64,000 bases of DNA from an uncultured Lachnospiraceae bacterium (GCA_934351255.1 CAKRJH010000002.1:1-64000); one strand, 5' to 3'; positions 1-8,666 are shown, numbered from the stretch's first letter. Numbers and translations: made by a program. The notes: generated by a model from the letters alone, not told the origin.

Positions 1-1
1 T

Positions 2-76
2 GATGATTCTTATGGACTGGTAGAACAGGAACAATTTTGGGGAGAAGGAACTTTATTGATAAAAAAATTATGGTAA
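2..76 (+). CDS. 3' end of an unidentified gene
   Basis: An open frame enters from the left edge and stops at TAA (74-76), giving a 24-residue tail rich in Gly, Glu and Trp. It is too short to assign a family. A 43-base AT-rich gap separates it from the next gene. It could be chance open frame, because only 75 bases are visible. Confidence 0.3.
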   Translation, partial: DDSYGLVEQEQFWGEGTLLIKKLW

Positions 77-119
77 ACGTAATATAAAAAATATATTTTA
101 AATAGAAAGGAAGAAACAA

Positions 120-572
120 ATGAAGAATTTTAAATGGAAAGAAAGAATCAATAAATTAATATTGGCTGTGCTTGTTGTTGGTATTATCTTTAGTTACTCC
201 AATGTAGAACAGATACAAGCTGCGTCAAAGAAAAGCACCTATTACTATGAAACTTCACTTAATCGTACAAAGGGCAACAGGAAAGATTGTTTCCCCGGAA
301 CGAAAAAAGTGAAATACACCAGTAAGTCTATAACATTCTATGGCTCATTTAATAAGAGTAAGAAACCTTCTTTCAACAAAAAGAACTTTGTAAAGTATGG
401 TAAGAAAACCTTTCAATTGACATCTCATACCAAATATTATTGGACAGATGAACTTGGTAGAATACCTGCTGATAAGGATGAAGCGTTAAGATGCTGCAAA
501 AGTCTAAATGGACTGGCAGTGGTTCTTAAAGTAACAAATGGTAACGTTGTATCGTTAACTTTCTACTCATGA
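120..572 (+). CDS. small secreted protein of unknown function
   Basis: This is a 150-residue protein with an AAGGAAG ribosome binding site just before the ATG. A basic N-terminus (MKNFKWKERINK) and a hydrophobic stretch at about residues 13-28, followed by an alanine-containing segment (QAASKK), make a typical Sec signal peptide. The mature part is rich in Lys, Ser, Thr and aromatic residues, as in exported surface-associated proteins; three cysteines are present. No catalytic motif is visible and I do not recognise the family. The gene and its surroundings are clearly more AT-rich than the rest of the window, which suggests a different origin. It is followed by a clear intrinsic terminator. 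Confidence 0.7.
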   Translation: MKNFKWKERINKLILAVLVVGIIFSYSNVEQIQAASKKSTYYYETSLNRTKGNRKDCFPGTKKVKYTSKSITFYGSFNKSKKPSFNKKNFVKYGKKTFQLTSHTKYYWTDELGRIPADKDEALRCCKSLNGLAVVLKVTNGNVVSLTFYS

Positions 573-624
573 GAATCCATCTGGAGTTTGCAACTTCTAA
601 GAAGCATTTTCAAAAGAATTATTT

Positions 625-656
625 GAGAGTCGATCTTTGGTCGGCTCTCTTTTTTT
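625..656 (+). terminator. intrinsic terminator after the secreted protein gene
   Basis: The arms GAGAGTCGA and TCGGCTCTC form a nine-pair stem (one G-T pair) around a seven-base loop. A run of seven T follows. Confidence 0.85.
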
Positions 657-698
657 ATAAATTCTTGCCAGAGCAAAACGCTGGTTTTGTCATTTTTC

Positions 699-726
699 TT
701 GCTATTCTGGCAATTATCGGTATAAT
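699..726 (+). promoter_or_regulatory. putative promoter of the beta-propeller gene
   Basis: TTGCTA at 699-704 and a perfect TATAAT at 721-726 are 16 bases apart. Transcription would start near 733 and leave a leader of about 60 bases. Confidence 0.5.
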
Positions 727-795
727 AGATTATAGAATGTTTGTTTTATAATCAGACAGGAAAAAGGAGAAGCTGTATATCACAGTCATTACACT

Positions 796-2979
796 ATGAG
801 GGATGCAACAACATTGCGAAAGGTCTACACGGTATCCGCTTGGGATCTCAGAGAACGGCCGGAACATCGCAGAGACGAAGATGGGGTATGGGTAGAGATT
901 GTCTACAATGATCTGCCTACCGGAGATGTTATCATCATGGAATATGAGGATATCGCTTTCACAGAAGAACCTGAACTCCCGGAAGACTTCGCAAAAGAAG
1001 AACCGGAACCGGAAACTGTTGAAGTTTCTGATAAAGTTTACGACGAACTCAGCAACGAAAAGCAGGAACCAGAATCCGCTGAAATTTTTGAAGAAGTTCA
1101 CGACGTACATGCAGTCAAAGAGACGGAGACCGAAAACGAAAGCCGCTCCGCAGAAGCAACAACACTTAAACCTGCACTGCGGCATTCTTTTCTAAAACCG
1201 GCAGCTATCATTATCGCACTGTGTATTCTTTGTATTGGAGTGGCAGTTTTTGCTGTTCCAAAGCTGATCCGGACGTTTGGACACTCAAAGTCACCGGTGA
1301 TCTCTGTCGATTCCAAAATCGGGGAGGTCTCCGAAAAAAGACTGGTAGGTGGTGCAGGCGGCACCACTTCTGAACCAGAGGAGACCAAATCTTCCAAAGA
1401 TCAGGTGGATTCTACGCAGGAACCGACATACACACCGGAGCTGATACAGGATTTTCATCCGCACAGCGTCAAGAGTACCAGACCCGGCCGGATGATCTCC
1501 ATGACGCAGGTCAATGTCAATGGAAAGACTCTGTCAAACAGTTCCGTATACAAACCAAAGAAATCCATTTCCTTTGCATACGGAACGGAATATACAAACG
1601 TCGATGGCATTGTGACTTTCCGCGGCAACAACTTCCGCGATGATCCGACCTACGGAACTGCCGATCTGAAAAAGGACCGGCTGAAAGGCCTATGGAACTA
1701 CCACACCGGATCTATGACAGCCAATGGAAGGACATGGTCCGGAAACGGATGGACAGGGCAGCCTCTGATGCGGCGCTGGACCAGACAGGAAAAACAGAAC
1801 ATGAACATGTATGACTGGGCCAAAGAAAAAGACAGTCTGGTGGAGGTCATCTATGCTTCCCTGGACGGAAACGTCTACTTTCTGGATCTGAAGACCGGCA
1901 AACCGACGAGAGATGTGCTGAATCTTGGATTTACCTTTAAGGGGGCGGGGGCTCTCGATCCACGAGGATATCCCATCCTGTATGTCGGGGCAGGCTACGA
2001 TGGCGCCAATGGCAAATCCCGCGTCTTTGTGATCAGTCTGATCGACGGCAGTATCTTATATACTTTTGGCAATCAGGACAGTTTCTCCCTGCGTGGCAGC
2101 TTGAGTTTTTTTGATTCTTCTGCGCTGGTGGATGCGAAAACGGATACATTGATCTATCCGGGTGAAAATGGCATTCTTTATCTGATCCATCTGGGTTCCC
2201 GGTACGACCGCGAAAAAGGAACCGTATCCGTCAAACCTGACCGGATCGTCAAATGGAGATATCAAGGGAAGCGTTCCGGTCAGAGTAAATACTGGCTTGG
2301 CATGGAAGACAGCTGCGTGATCTATCAGGGATATCTCTATATCATGGACAATGGCGGTCATTTCATGTGTCTGGATCTGAATACACTGAAACTGGTCTGG
2401 GTACAGGACAGTCTCGATGATTCCAATTCTACCCCGGTACTTTCCGTGGAAGACGGAAAAGCCTATCTGTATGCAAGTACCTCCTTCCATCTGGGATGGC
2501 GCAGCAGCACCTCTGCTAAGATTCCAATCTGGAAGATCAATGCCGAGACCGGAGAAATCCTCTGGAAGACATCCTATACCTGCTACTCGGAAGAGGGAGT
2601 ATCCGGTGGCGTACAGTCCACGATCGCGGTGGGCAAGCACAAACTGGCAGACTGCATCTACGTAACAGTCTCCAAGACCGGAAGCCATTACGGAGGTGTT
2701 CTTGCCTGCCTGGACAAGGCAGACGGCAAGATCCGCTGGGAACACAAGGCAGGATATGCCTGGTCCTCCCCGGTCTGCGTATACAATGAAGATGGCACCG
2801 GCAGAGTGCTTTATTGCAGCAGCGACGGAAACATGTATTTACTGGACGGCAGAAAAGGAAAAGAACTGGACCGTCTGTCCATCAGTACCGGATGTATCGA
2901 GGCATCCCCTGCGGTATATGGTAATATTGCCGTGGTCGGGACACGTGCCTGTCAGATCTGGGGCATTAAATTATATTAA
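796..2979 (+). CDS. membrane-anchored PQQ-type beta-propeller protein
   Basis: This is a 727-residue protein in three parts. Residues 1-130 are a cytoplasmic region: a short folded start, then a very acidic Glu/Pro-rich linker. Residues ~136-155 are a single hydrophobic membrane helix. Residues ~200-727 form an extracellular region with repeated strands ending in motifs such as GNVYFLDLKTG, GYLYIMDN and GNMYLLDGRKGKE, which are PQQ/WD-like propeller blades. It is probably a surface binding or scaffold protein; I see no enzyme motif. The only strong ribosome binding site (AAGGAG, 764-769) lies 26 bases before this ATG, which is unusually far, and no alternative in-frame start is closer. An Ig-like lipoprotein follows. 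Confidence 0.75.
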   Translation: MRDATTLRKVYTVSAWDLRERPEHRRDEDGVWVEIVYNDLPTGDVIIMEYEDIAFTEEPELPEDFAKEEPEPETVEVSDKVYDELSNEKQEPESAEIFEEVHDVHAVKETETENESRSAEATTLKPALRHSFLKPAAIIIALCILCIGVAVFAVPKLIRTFGHSKSPVISVDSKIGEVSEKRLVGGAGGTTSEPEETKSSKDQVDSTQEPTYTPELIQDFHPHSVKSTRPGRMISMTQVNVNGKTLSNSSVYKPKKSISFAYGTEYTNVDGIVTFRGNNFRDDPTYGTADLKKDRLKGLWNYHTGSMTANGRTWSGNGWTGQPLMRRWTRQEKQNMNMYDWAKEKDSLVEVIYASLDGNVYFLDLKTGKPTRDVLNLGFTFKGAGALDPRGYPILYVGAGYDGANGKSRVFVISLIDGSILYTFGNQDSFSLRGSLSFFDSSALVDAKTDTLIYPGENGILYLIHLGSRYDREKGTVSVKPDRIVKWRYQGKRSGQSKYWLGMEDSCVIYQGYLYIMDNGGHFMCLDLNTLKLVWVQDSLDDSNSTPVLSVEDGKAYLYASTSFHLGWRSSTSAKIPIWKINAETGEILWKTSYTCYSEEGVSGGVQSTIAVGKHKLADCIYVTVSKTGSHYGGVLACLDKADGKIRWEHKAGYAWSSPVCVYNEDGTGRVLYCSSDGNMYLLDGRKGKELDRLSISTGCIEASPAVYGNIAVVGTRACQIWGIKLY

Positions 2980-2995
2980 AGATAGGAGAACAATA

Positions 2996-3025
2996 AGAAA
3001 GATACAGCCGATGCCGCATCTTTCT
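2996..3025 (+). other. hairpin in the gap before the lipoprotein leader
   Basis: AGAAAGAT (2996-3003) is complementary to ATCTTTCT (3018-3025) around a 14-base loop. There is no T-run after it, so it is not a standard terminator. It immediately precedes the structured leader at 3028 and may mark its 5' side or a processing site. Confidence 0.35.
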
Positions 3026-3027
3026 CA

Positions 3028-3135
3028 TGGCTGTTTGTGCCGGAGCGTCACAAACAAGCCCTGATGGCAAAAGAGAACCCGCCTGCGCGACTTCTCTTCG
3101 CCTCTGTCGCGAATACGCTCCAGATAGGAGAAATT
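3028..3135 (+). promoter_or_regulatory. candidate structured leader (switch), copy 1
   Basis: The leader starts with a hairpin: GGC (3029-3031), GTTTGTG (3033-3039), loop CCGGAGCGT (3040-3048), CACAAAC (3049-3055), GCC (3058-3060). At 3066 follows GGCAAAAGAGAA. Loop bases GGAGCGT (3042-3048) are perfectly complementary to ACGCTCC (3115-3121). The CTCC of that segment (3118-3121) can alternatively pair with the ribosome binding site GGAG (3127-3130) across the loop AGATA. A near-identical copy with the same spacing lies at 24923-25029. I do not recognise a known riboswitch class. Confidence 0.6.
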
Positions 3136-4266
3136 ATGAAAAAGAAAATCACTATGATTATGATGAGCCTGTTTCTGATCGTATGCCTGACCGGCTGCGT
3201 CGGAAATGAAATGAGTATGTCTGTGGAAAAAGACGGAACGTGTTCTTATACGATGACATATCTGTATTCCAAGGCACTGATTCAGGCATTCAACGGTATG
3301 GATGAAGCGATAGCAGACAATTTTCCGGCGGAATTTGCCAGACAGACCGTTACCCGTGGAAACACAGAGTATCAGGCATTTACCAGAAGTTTCAGTTTTC
3401 AATCTACCGAAGATCTGAAACGGTTTTTGACCGATGATGCATATTATCTCTCCAAACTGCGGGAAGGCGCGAGTGCCCCTGACAAGTATGAGGCAGATAA
3501 CTGGACTGCGACCTTTAGCAATGCCGTGGTGACACCGGGGGCGATCGAGGCAACTGTGCGTTCCAATTCACTGGCCAGTACGATGGACGAAATGGATCTT
3601 ACTGCATTGATCGACCAGAATGAGGCCTCCATGTATCAGTACCATTCCCTGTATGAATATCTTCTCGCCCAGGGATTTCTGATCAATATTCAGGTTTCCC
3701 TGCCATATGATATCACGGAAAGCAACGGCACCGCGCAGGGAAAGACCGTCACCTGGGATCTGACAAACTTCCCGGCAGACGGCCGTCTGATCGCACATAC
3801 CGCATATTATGACCAGACGATCGCCACGGACAATACAGCGCCCGTGATCACGGGCGTGGAAGAGGGAAAGACCTATGGCAAAAAAGCTCTTGCCCTTGCG
3901 TACGATAACGTGAGCCTGCAAGATTTCTATCTGGATGGATTTAACTCCAACAGTGCCAGCATCGTGGTCTCCAAATCCGGCAGCCATACTGTCATTGCCA
4001 AGGACAGCCATGGCAATACGACTACCGTAAATTTCGTACTGGATGCCACGAAACCAAAGATCCGCGGTGCCAAAAACGGAAAGGTATATAAGAAAGCGGT
4101 AACACTGCGTTTTTCCGATAAGAATGGAATCCGCAGTGTAAAGATCAATGGCAAAAAGGCAAACAAAAAGAAAGTAACCATCCGCAAGGCAGGAAAATAT
4201 AAAGTCGTCGTAACCGACAAATATCAGAATGTCAGCCGGATCCGTTTTACCATCCGCAAAAAATAA
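3136..4266 (+). CDS. lipoprotein with C-terminal Ig-like repeats
   Basis: This is a 376-residue protein. The start was set at the ATG at 3136 because GGAG lies five bases before it and because the protein then begins with a lipoprotein signal peptide (MKKKITMIMM..., lipobox LTGC, cysteine at about residue 21). An open frame extends upstream to 3037 but would run through the structured leader. The N-terminal ~200 residues are a soluble domain I cannot name. The C-terminal ~130 residues hold two Ig-like, very Lys-rich repeats of the kind found in cell-wall-binding surface proteins. It is expected on the outer face of the membrane. Confidence 0.75.
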   Translation: MKKKITMIMMSLFLIVCLTGCVGNEMSMSVEKDGTCSYTMTYLYSKALIQAFNGMDEAIADNFPAEFARQTVTRGNTEYQAFTRSFSFQSTEDLKRFLTDDAYYLSKLREGASAPDKYEADNWTATFSNAVVTPGAIEATVRSNSLASTMDEMDLTALIDQNEASMYQYHSLYEYLLAQGFLINIQVSLPYDITESNGTAQGKTVTWDLTNFPADGRLIAHTAYYDQTIATDNTAPVITGVEEGKTYGKKALALAYDNVSLQDFYLDGFNSNSASIVVSKSGSHTVIAKDSHGNTTTVNFVLDATKPKIRGAKNGKVYKKAVTLRFSDKNGIRSVKINGKKANKKKVTIRKAGKYKVVVTDKYQNVSRIRFTIRKK

Positions 4267-4312
4267 TGATGTGCGGCAACAATAACCGTTTTATCTCTGC
4301 ATTATGAAGATT

Positions 4313-4366
4313 AAAAAAGACGTATGGATGATCTCAGTCAAAGATCCTGTCCATACGTCTTTTTTT
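4313..4366. terminator. bidirectional terminator between the lipoprotein gene and pyrI
   Basis: GACGTATGGA (4319-4328) pairs with TCCATACGTC (4350-4359). An A-run precedes the stem and a T-run follows, so it can stop transcription from both converging genes. Confidence 0.85.
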
Positions 4367-4437
4367 CATCACACGATTCCGAACATCCTGTTCTGAATAG
4401 TATTTCTATCGGAAAAGCACCGACTTTGAAAAGCCTC

Positions 4438-4863
4438 TTACTTTTCCTTAAATTTGGATTCACAGTAGATACAGCGGTAAACGCCATTTTCACGATCCGT
4501 CAGTTTGAAACGGTGAGGAAGTTCCTGCTCAATGGATGTGATACAGCGTGGATTCTTACAGCGGATGATGCCGGTCACTGTCTCAGGAAGAGACAGTTTA
4601 TGTTTTTTGACAATGTGATCATCCTGAATGACATTGATCGTGATATTGTGATCCAGAACACCGAGTACATTTAGATCGATATCCAGATCGCCCTCAATCT
4701 TGATAATATCTTTTTTGCCCATTTTGTTGCTTCTGGCATTTTTGATGATCGCCACGGAACAGTCCAGACGATCCAGATTCAGATAGTCATAAATCTTCAT
4801 GGCGCCGCCGGCCTCAATATGATCAATGACATACCCCTGATGCAATCCTCCGATATTTAACAT
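4438..4863 (-). CDS. pyrI: aspartate carbamoyltransferase regulatory chain
   Basis: This 141-residue protein is the regulatory subunit of aspartate transcarbamoylase. An N-terminal allosteric domain binds nucleotides, and a C-terminal zinc domain contacts the catalytic chain. The zinc ligands are visible as CKNPRC and CIYC near the C-terminus (C-x4-C ... C-x2-C). The length is slightly below the ~150 of enterobacterial PyrI. GGAGG precedes the start, which overlaps the end of pyrB by seven bases, so the two subunits are translationally coupled. A bidirectional terminator follows. Confidence 0.93.
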   Translation of the reverse strand: MLNIGGLHQGYVIDHIEAGGAMKIYDYLNLDRLDCSVAIIKNARSNKMGKKDIIKIEGDLDIDLNVLGVLDHNITINVIQDDHIVKKHKLSLPETVTGIIRCKNPRCITSIEQELPHRFKLTDRENGVYRCIYCESKFKEK

Positions 4864-5780
4864 GGTAACTTCACCTCCAGTAATTTCATGATCAGTGCCA
4901 TACGGATATAGACACCAAATTGTACCTGCTTGAAGTAAACCGCTCTCGGATCATTGTCTACTTCCACAGAGATCTCATTGACACGTGGGAGAGGATGCAG
5001 TACATACATATCCTTCTTGGCATACTTCATCTTGTCAGCAGTCAGGATGAAACTGTCCTTGAGACGGATATAATCCTCTTCATTAAAAAAGCGCTCGCGC
5101 TGAACACGCGTCATATACAGGATATCCAGGGAAGGCATGTTCTCCTCGAGCTTGTCCGTCTCCAGGTAATCAATATTGCCGGCATCAAGCACTTCTTTAC
5201 GAAGATAACTTGGAATGCGAAGTTCCTCCGGAGAGATCAGCACAAATCGAACATTTGGATATCGTACCATTGCATTGATCAGTGAGTGTACCGTACGTCC
5301 GAATTTCAGGTCACCACACATACCGATCGTCAAATTGTCCAGACGTCCAAACAGGGATTTGATCGTCAGAAGATCGGTCAGTGTCTGGGTCGGATGATTA
5401 TGACCGCCGTCACCGGCATTGATCACGGGAACTCTGGAATACATGCTGGCCACCGTCGGTGCACCTTCCTTGGGATGGCGCATTGCCACAATATCTGCGA
5501 AACAGGAGATTACGCGGATTGTATCCGCCACGCTCTCGCCCTTGGATGCAGAAGAGGAATCGGCAGAAGAAAAGCCAAGAACCTGACCACCTAAATTTAA
5601 CATTGCTGATTCAAAACTTAAACGGGTACGAGTACTTGGCTCATAAAATAATGTTGCTAATTTCTTACCGTCACAGACATGTGCGTATTTCTGGGGATGT
5701 TCCATAATATCTCCGGCAGTCTCCAACAACTCATCTAATTCGTCTAATGACAGGTCCAATGGACTGATTAAGTGTCGCAT
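4857..5780 (-). CDS. pyrB: aspartate carbamoyltransferase catalytic chain
   Basis: This 307-residue enzyme condenses carbamoyl phosphate with aspartate, the first committed step of pyrimidine synthesis. The carbamoyl phosphate site appears as STRTRLSFE at about residues 50-58, with HPTQTLTD and LHPLPR further on as active-site segments. Length matches the family. GGAGG lies before the ATG, and pyrI follows with a seven-base overlap. The other pyrimidine genes are not nearby. The promoter gives a leader of only ~30 bases, too short for a PyrR-type attenuator, and a perfect palindrome sits at the expected transcription start. Confidence 0.96.
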   Translation of the reverse strand: MRHLISPLDLSLDELDELLETAGDIMEHPQKYAHVCDGKKLATLFYEPSTRTRLSFESAMLNLGGQVLGFSSADSSSASKGESVADTIRVISCFADIVAMRHPKEGAPTVASMYSRVPVINAGDGGHNHPTQTLTDLLTIKSLFGRLDNLTIGMCGDLKFGRTVHSLINAMVRYPNVRFVLISPEELRIPSYLRKEVLDAGNIDYLETDKLEENMPSLDILYMTRVQRERFFNEEDYIRLKDSFILTADKMKYAKKDMYVLHPLPRVNEISVEVDNDPRAVYFKQVQFGVYIRMALIMKLLEVKLPC

Positions 5781-5800
5781 AAATTTCCTCCAATCGAAAC

Positions 5801-5817
5801 ATTTTCAAGTTGAAAAT
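5801..5817. promoter_or_regulatory. palindromic operator candidate at the pyrB start
   Basis: ATTTTCAAGTTGAAAAT is a perfect 8+1+8 palindrome. It lies directly downstream of the pyrB -10 box and covers the expected transcription start, a usual place for repressor binding. The binding protein is unknown. Confidence 0.5.
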
Positions 5818-5846
5818 ATTCTACACCAATGCGGTAAAGGACGCAA
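5818..5846 (-). promoter_or_regulatory. pyrB promoter
   Basis: On the minus strand TTGCGT (plus 5841-5846) and TAGAAT (plus 5818-5823) are separated by 17 bases. The start would be near 5811, about 30 bases before the pyrB ATG. Confidence 0.65.
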
Positions 5847-5864
5847 GACAAAATCACACATCAC

Positions 5865-5893
5865 TTGACTTTTCCGGGGCGATACATAATAAT
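5865..5893 (+). promoter_or_regulatory. promoter of the aconitase-family gene
   Basis: TTGACT (5865-5870) and AATAAT (5888-5893) are 17 bases apart. The leader of ~60 bases is AT-rich with no obvious structure. Confidence 0.6.
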
Positions 5894-5961
5894 ATACATT
5901 GATGATTTTTATACATAAATGATATTAAATTCCCAAATAAGGGAGGAAAGCGGAGGCCGAG

Positions 5962-8247
5962 ATGATGAAACTCTATGAAAACGGTGTCTACCTGGTCAAT
6001 GGGGAGACGATAGTGGAAGACAATGCACAGGCATCGCAGGCATTACAGGCAGCATGCGGGCAGACCCCTTCCAAGGAAGAAGCAGCAAAGGGCACCATGG
6101 CATACAACATTCTGGAGGCGCACAATACCTCTGGAAATATGGAACAGCTCCAGATCAAATTTGACAAACTGACATCCCACGATATCACATTTGTCGGTAT
6201 TATCCAGACAGCAAGAGCATCCGGACTGGAGAAATTCCCGGTACCTTATGTCCTGACCAACTGCCATAACAGTCTCTGTGCAGTAGGAGGCACCATCAAC
6301 GAGGACGATCATATGTTCGGGCTTTCCTGCGCCAAGAAATATGGCGGAATGTACGTGCCACCTCATCAGGCAGTCATTCACCAGTTTGCCAGAGAGATGC
6401 TTGCAGAGGGTGGCAAGATGATCCTTGGATCCGATTCCCACACAAGATACGGTGCACTGGGTACCATGGCGATGGGAGAGGGCGGTCCTGAGCTCGTAAA
6501 GCAGCTGCTGAACCGTACTTATGATATTCCGATGCCGGGCGTAGTTGCCATCTATCTGGACGGCGAGCCGATGAAGGGTGTAGGCCCACAGGACGTTGCC
6601 CTGGCGATCATCGGAGCAGTCTTTGGCAATGGTTATGTCAAGAACAAGGTCATGGAGTTTGTCGGACCTGGTGTATCCAAGCTGTCCGCAGATTATCGTA
6701 TCGGCATTGACGTAATGACCACAGAGACTACCTGCCTTTCCTCCATCTGGAAGACCGATGAGAAGATCCACGAATTCTATGAGATCCATGGCAGAGGCGG
6801 CGACTACAGGGAGCTTTCTCCCGCACCGGTCGCTTACTACGACGGTATGGTATATGTAGATCTGTCCAAGATCAAGCCTATGATCGCCATGCCATTCCAT
6901 CCAAGCAACACCTATACCATCGATGAGTTAAATGCCAATCTGATGGATATTCTGGATGATGTCGAGAAGAAGGCTCTGGTATCTCTGGACGGACAGGTTG
7001 ACTTCTCCTTAAAGAACAAAGTCAGAAACGGTAAGATGTATGTCGATCAGGGTATCATCGCAGGATGTGCCGGCGGCGGATTTGAAAATATCTGTGCAGC
7101 GGCCGATATCCTGAAGGGACACACGATCGGTGCCGATGAGTTTACCCTGAGTGTATATCCGGCATCCACTCCGATCTTCATGGAGCTTGCCAAGAACGGA
7201 CGTATGGCTGATCTCATTGAGACCGGTGCCATCGTAAAGACTGCATTCTGCGGCCCTTGCTTCGGTGCAGGAGATACCCCGGCCAACAACGCATTCAGCA
7301 TCCGTCACTCTACCCGTAACTTCCCGAACCGTGAGGGTTCCAAGATCCAGAACGGCCAGATTTCTTCGGTGGCTCTGATGGACGCGCGCTCCATTGCCGC
7401 AACCGCAGCGAACAAGGGATATCTGACGTCTGCAACCGATATGGATGTGGAATTCACCGGGCCAAAATATTTCTTCGACAAAACTATCTACGAGAATCGA
7501 GTGTACAATGGTGTCGGCAAGGCGGATCCTTCTGTGGAAGTCCAGTTTGGACCAAACATCAAAGACTGGCCTGAGATGACCGCACTGACTGATGATCTCG
7601 TATTAAAGGTTGTATCAGAGATCCACGATCCTGTTACCACGACCGACGAACTGATCCCATCTGGCGAGACTTCTTCTTTCCGTTCCAATCCACTGGGTCT
7701 GGCAGAGTTTGCACTCTCCAGAAAAGATCCGGCTTATGTAGGCAGAGCCAAGGAAGTACAGCTTGCCGAGAAGGCACGTGTATCCGGTGAGGATATCTAC
7801 GCAGCACTTCCTGAAGTGAAGGAAGTCTTTGAAACGATTGGAAAGAATTTTGAGATTGATCCGGAAAAGACGCAGATCGGTTCTACCATCTTTGCTGTGA
7901 AACCGGGAGACGGATCTGCCCGTGAGCAGGCAGCATCCTGCCAGAAGGTGCTGGGCGGATTTGCCAATATCGCCAATGAATATGCGACCAAGAGATACCG
8001 TTCCAACCTGATCAACTGGGGTATGCTTCCATTCCTGATCAAGGGAGATCTGCCATTTGCCAATGGAGACTACCTGTACATCAAGGACATCAAGTCTGCC
8101 GTTGCCAATAAGCAGGATACGATCAAAGCCTATGTCGTAAATAAGGGCATGAAAGAATTTGATCTGACACTGGGCGATCTGACTGATGACGAGAGAACGA
8201 TCATTCTGGACGGTTGTCTGATCAATTATTACCGTTCCCAGATGTAA
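5962..8247 (+). CDS. aconitase-family hydratase (YbhJ-like)
   Basis: This 761-residue protein belongs to the aconitase superfamily, [4Fe-4S] hydro-lyases that isomerise hydroxy acids such as citrate. The iron-sulfur region is visible as TAFCGPCFGAGDTPANN, and the conserved substrate segment as STRNFPNREGSK. IPMPGVVAIYLDGE and ILGSDSHTRYGALG also fit the fold. The length and the CGPC variant resemble the YbhJ-type hydratases rather than classical AcnA (~890 residues), so the exact substrate is uncertain. Two ATGs (5962, 5965) are adjacent; GGAGG at 5952-5956 fits the second slightly better. It has its own promoter and a strong terminator. No citrate synthase or isocitrate dehydrogenase gene is adjacent. 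Confidence 0.85.
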   Translation: MMKLYENGVYLVNGETIVEDNAQASQALQAACGQTPSKEEAAKGTMAYNILEAHNTSGNMEQLQIKFDKLTSHDITFVGIIQTARASGLEKFPVPYVLTNCHNSLCAVGGTINEDDHMFGLSCAKKYGGMYVPPHQAVIHQFAREMLAEGGKMILGSDSHTRYGALGTMAMGEGGPELVKQLLNRTYDIPMPGVVAIYLDGEPMKGVGPQDVALAIIGAVFGNGYVKNKVMEFVGPGVSKLSADYRIGIDVMTTETTCLSSIWKTDEKIHEFYEIHGRGGDYRELSPAPVAYYDGMVYVDLSKIKPMIAMPFHPSNTYTIDELNANLMDILDDVEKKALVSLDGQVDFSLKNKVRNGKMYVDQGIIAGCAGGGFENICAAADILKGHTIGADEFTLSVYPASTPIFMELAKNGRMADLIETGAIVKTAFCGPCFGAGDTPANNAFSIRHSTRNFPNREGSKIQNGQISSVALMDARSIAATAANKGYLTSATDMDVEFTGPKYFFDKTIYENRVYNGVGKADPSVEVQFGPNIKDWPEMTALTDDLVLKVVSEIHDPVTTTDELIPSGETSSFRSNPLGLAEFALSRKDPAYVGRAKEVQLAEKARVSGEDIYAALPEVKEVFETIGKNFEIDPEKTQIGSTIFAVKPGDGSAREQAASCQKVLGGFANIANEYATKRYRSNLINWGMLPFLIKGDLPFANGDYLYIKDIKSAVANKQDTIKAYVVNKGMKEFDLTLGDLTDDERTIILDGCLINYYRSQM

Positions 8248-8281
8248 TCCGAAGGTACCTTTATCAATATTTTAAATTTCA

Positions 8282-8313
8282 GGGGAGCCATGCAACAGCA
8301 TGGCTCCTTTTTT
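8282..8313 (+). terminator. terminator of the aconitase-family gene
   Basis: GGAGCCATG (8284-8292) and CATGGCTCC (8299-8307) form a perfect nine-pair stem followed by six T. Confidence 0.9.
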
Positions 8314-8666
8314 CTGTTCATTTTTCGGCATATATGCCCTCAAGTATGGATAAACAATGCGGTTCTGGGCGAAACACTTTCGTAAACGCTGTTATTTTTC
8401 TGTGCAGGATCTCCAAAAATCTGTCGGCCGATTCTACAGATCGGATATCATCCTGACAGATTTTTCAAAATACAATAGAAGATCTGGTGATTTTTGCCCC
8501 GGATTTTTAGCGGATTTCCATATTGTGATGCCTGATCCGGCCATGCTAGGCTTTGGACAAGGATTCAGATCTCTGTCAGAAGAGCTCCCAAAGAAAACGA
8601 TTGGTACGACAGGGCACTCAACCGGATCATTGCTGTCAATCACGTTTTTATGACTGAATTCCTTCG
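8314..8666. other. gene-free stretch with one strong hairpin
   Basis: No convincing gene is present. The open frames here lack ribosome binding sites and recognisable products. Its main content is a large stem at 8415-8465: AAAAATCTGTC pairs perfectly with GACAGATTTTT, and an inner hairpin CCGAT/ATCGG sits inside. With A on the left and T on the right it could terminate transcription in either direction, or be part of a small RNA. Confidence 0.5.

Noticed and set aside
569..751. 60-residue open frame on the plus strand
   Set aside because: It overlaps the end of the secreted protein gene by four bases, runs through the intrinsic terminator at 625-656 and has no ribosome binding site.
1098..2745. 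Long minus-strand open frames opposite the beta-propeller gene
   Set aside because: They are shadows of a well-supported plus-strand gene and lack ribosome binding sites.
3028..3135. c-di-GMP or other known riboswitch
   Set aside because: I could not match the GTTTGTG hairpin with CCGGAGCG loop to the consensus of any class I know, so no class name is given.
8434..8643. 69-residue minus-strand open frame in the gene-free stretch
   Set aside because: It needs a GTG start with a poorly spaced ribosome site, ends inside the hairpin, and its product shows no known pattern.
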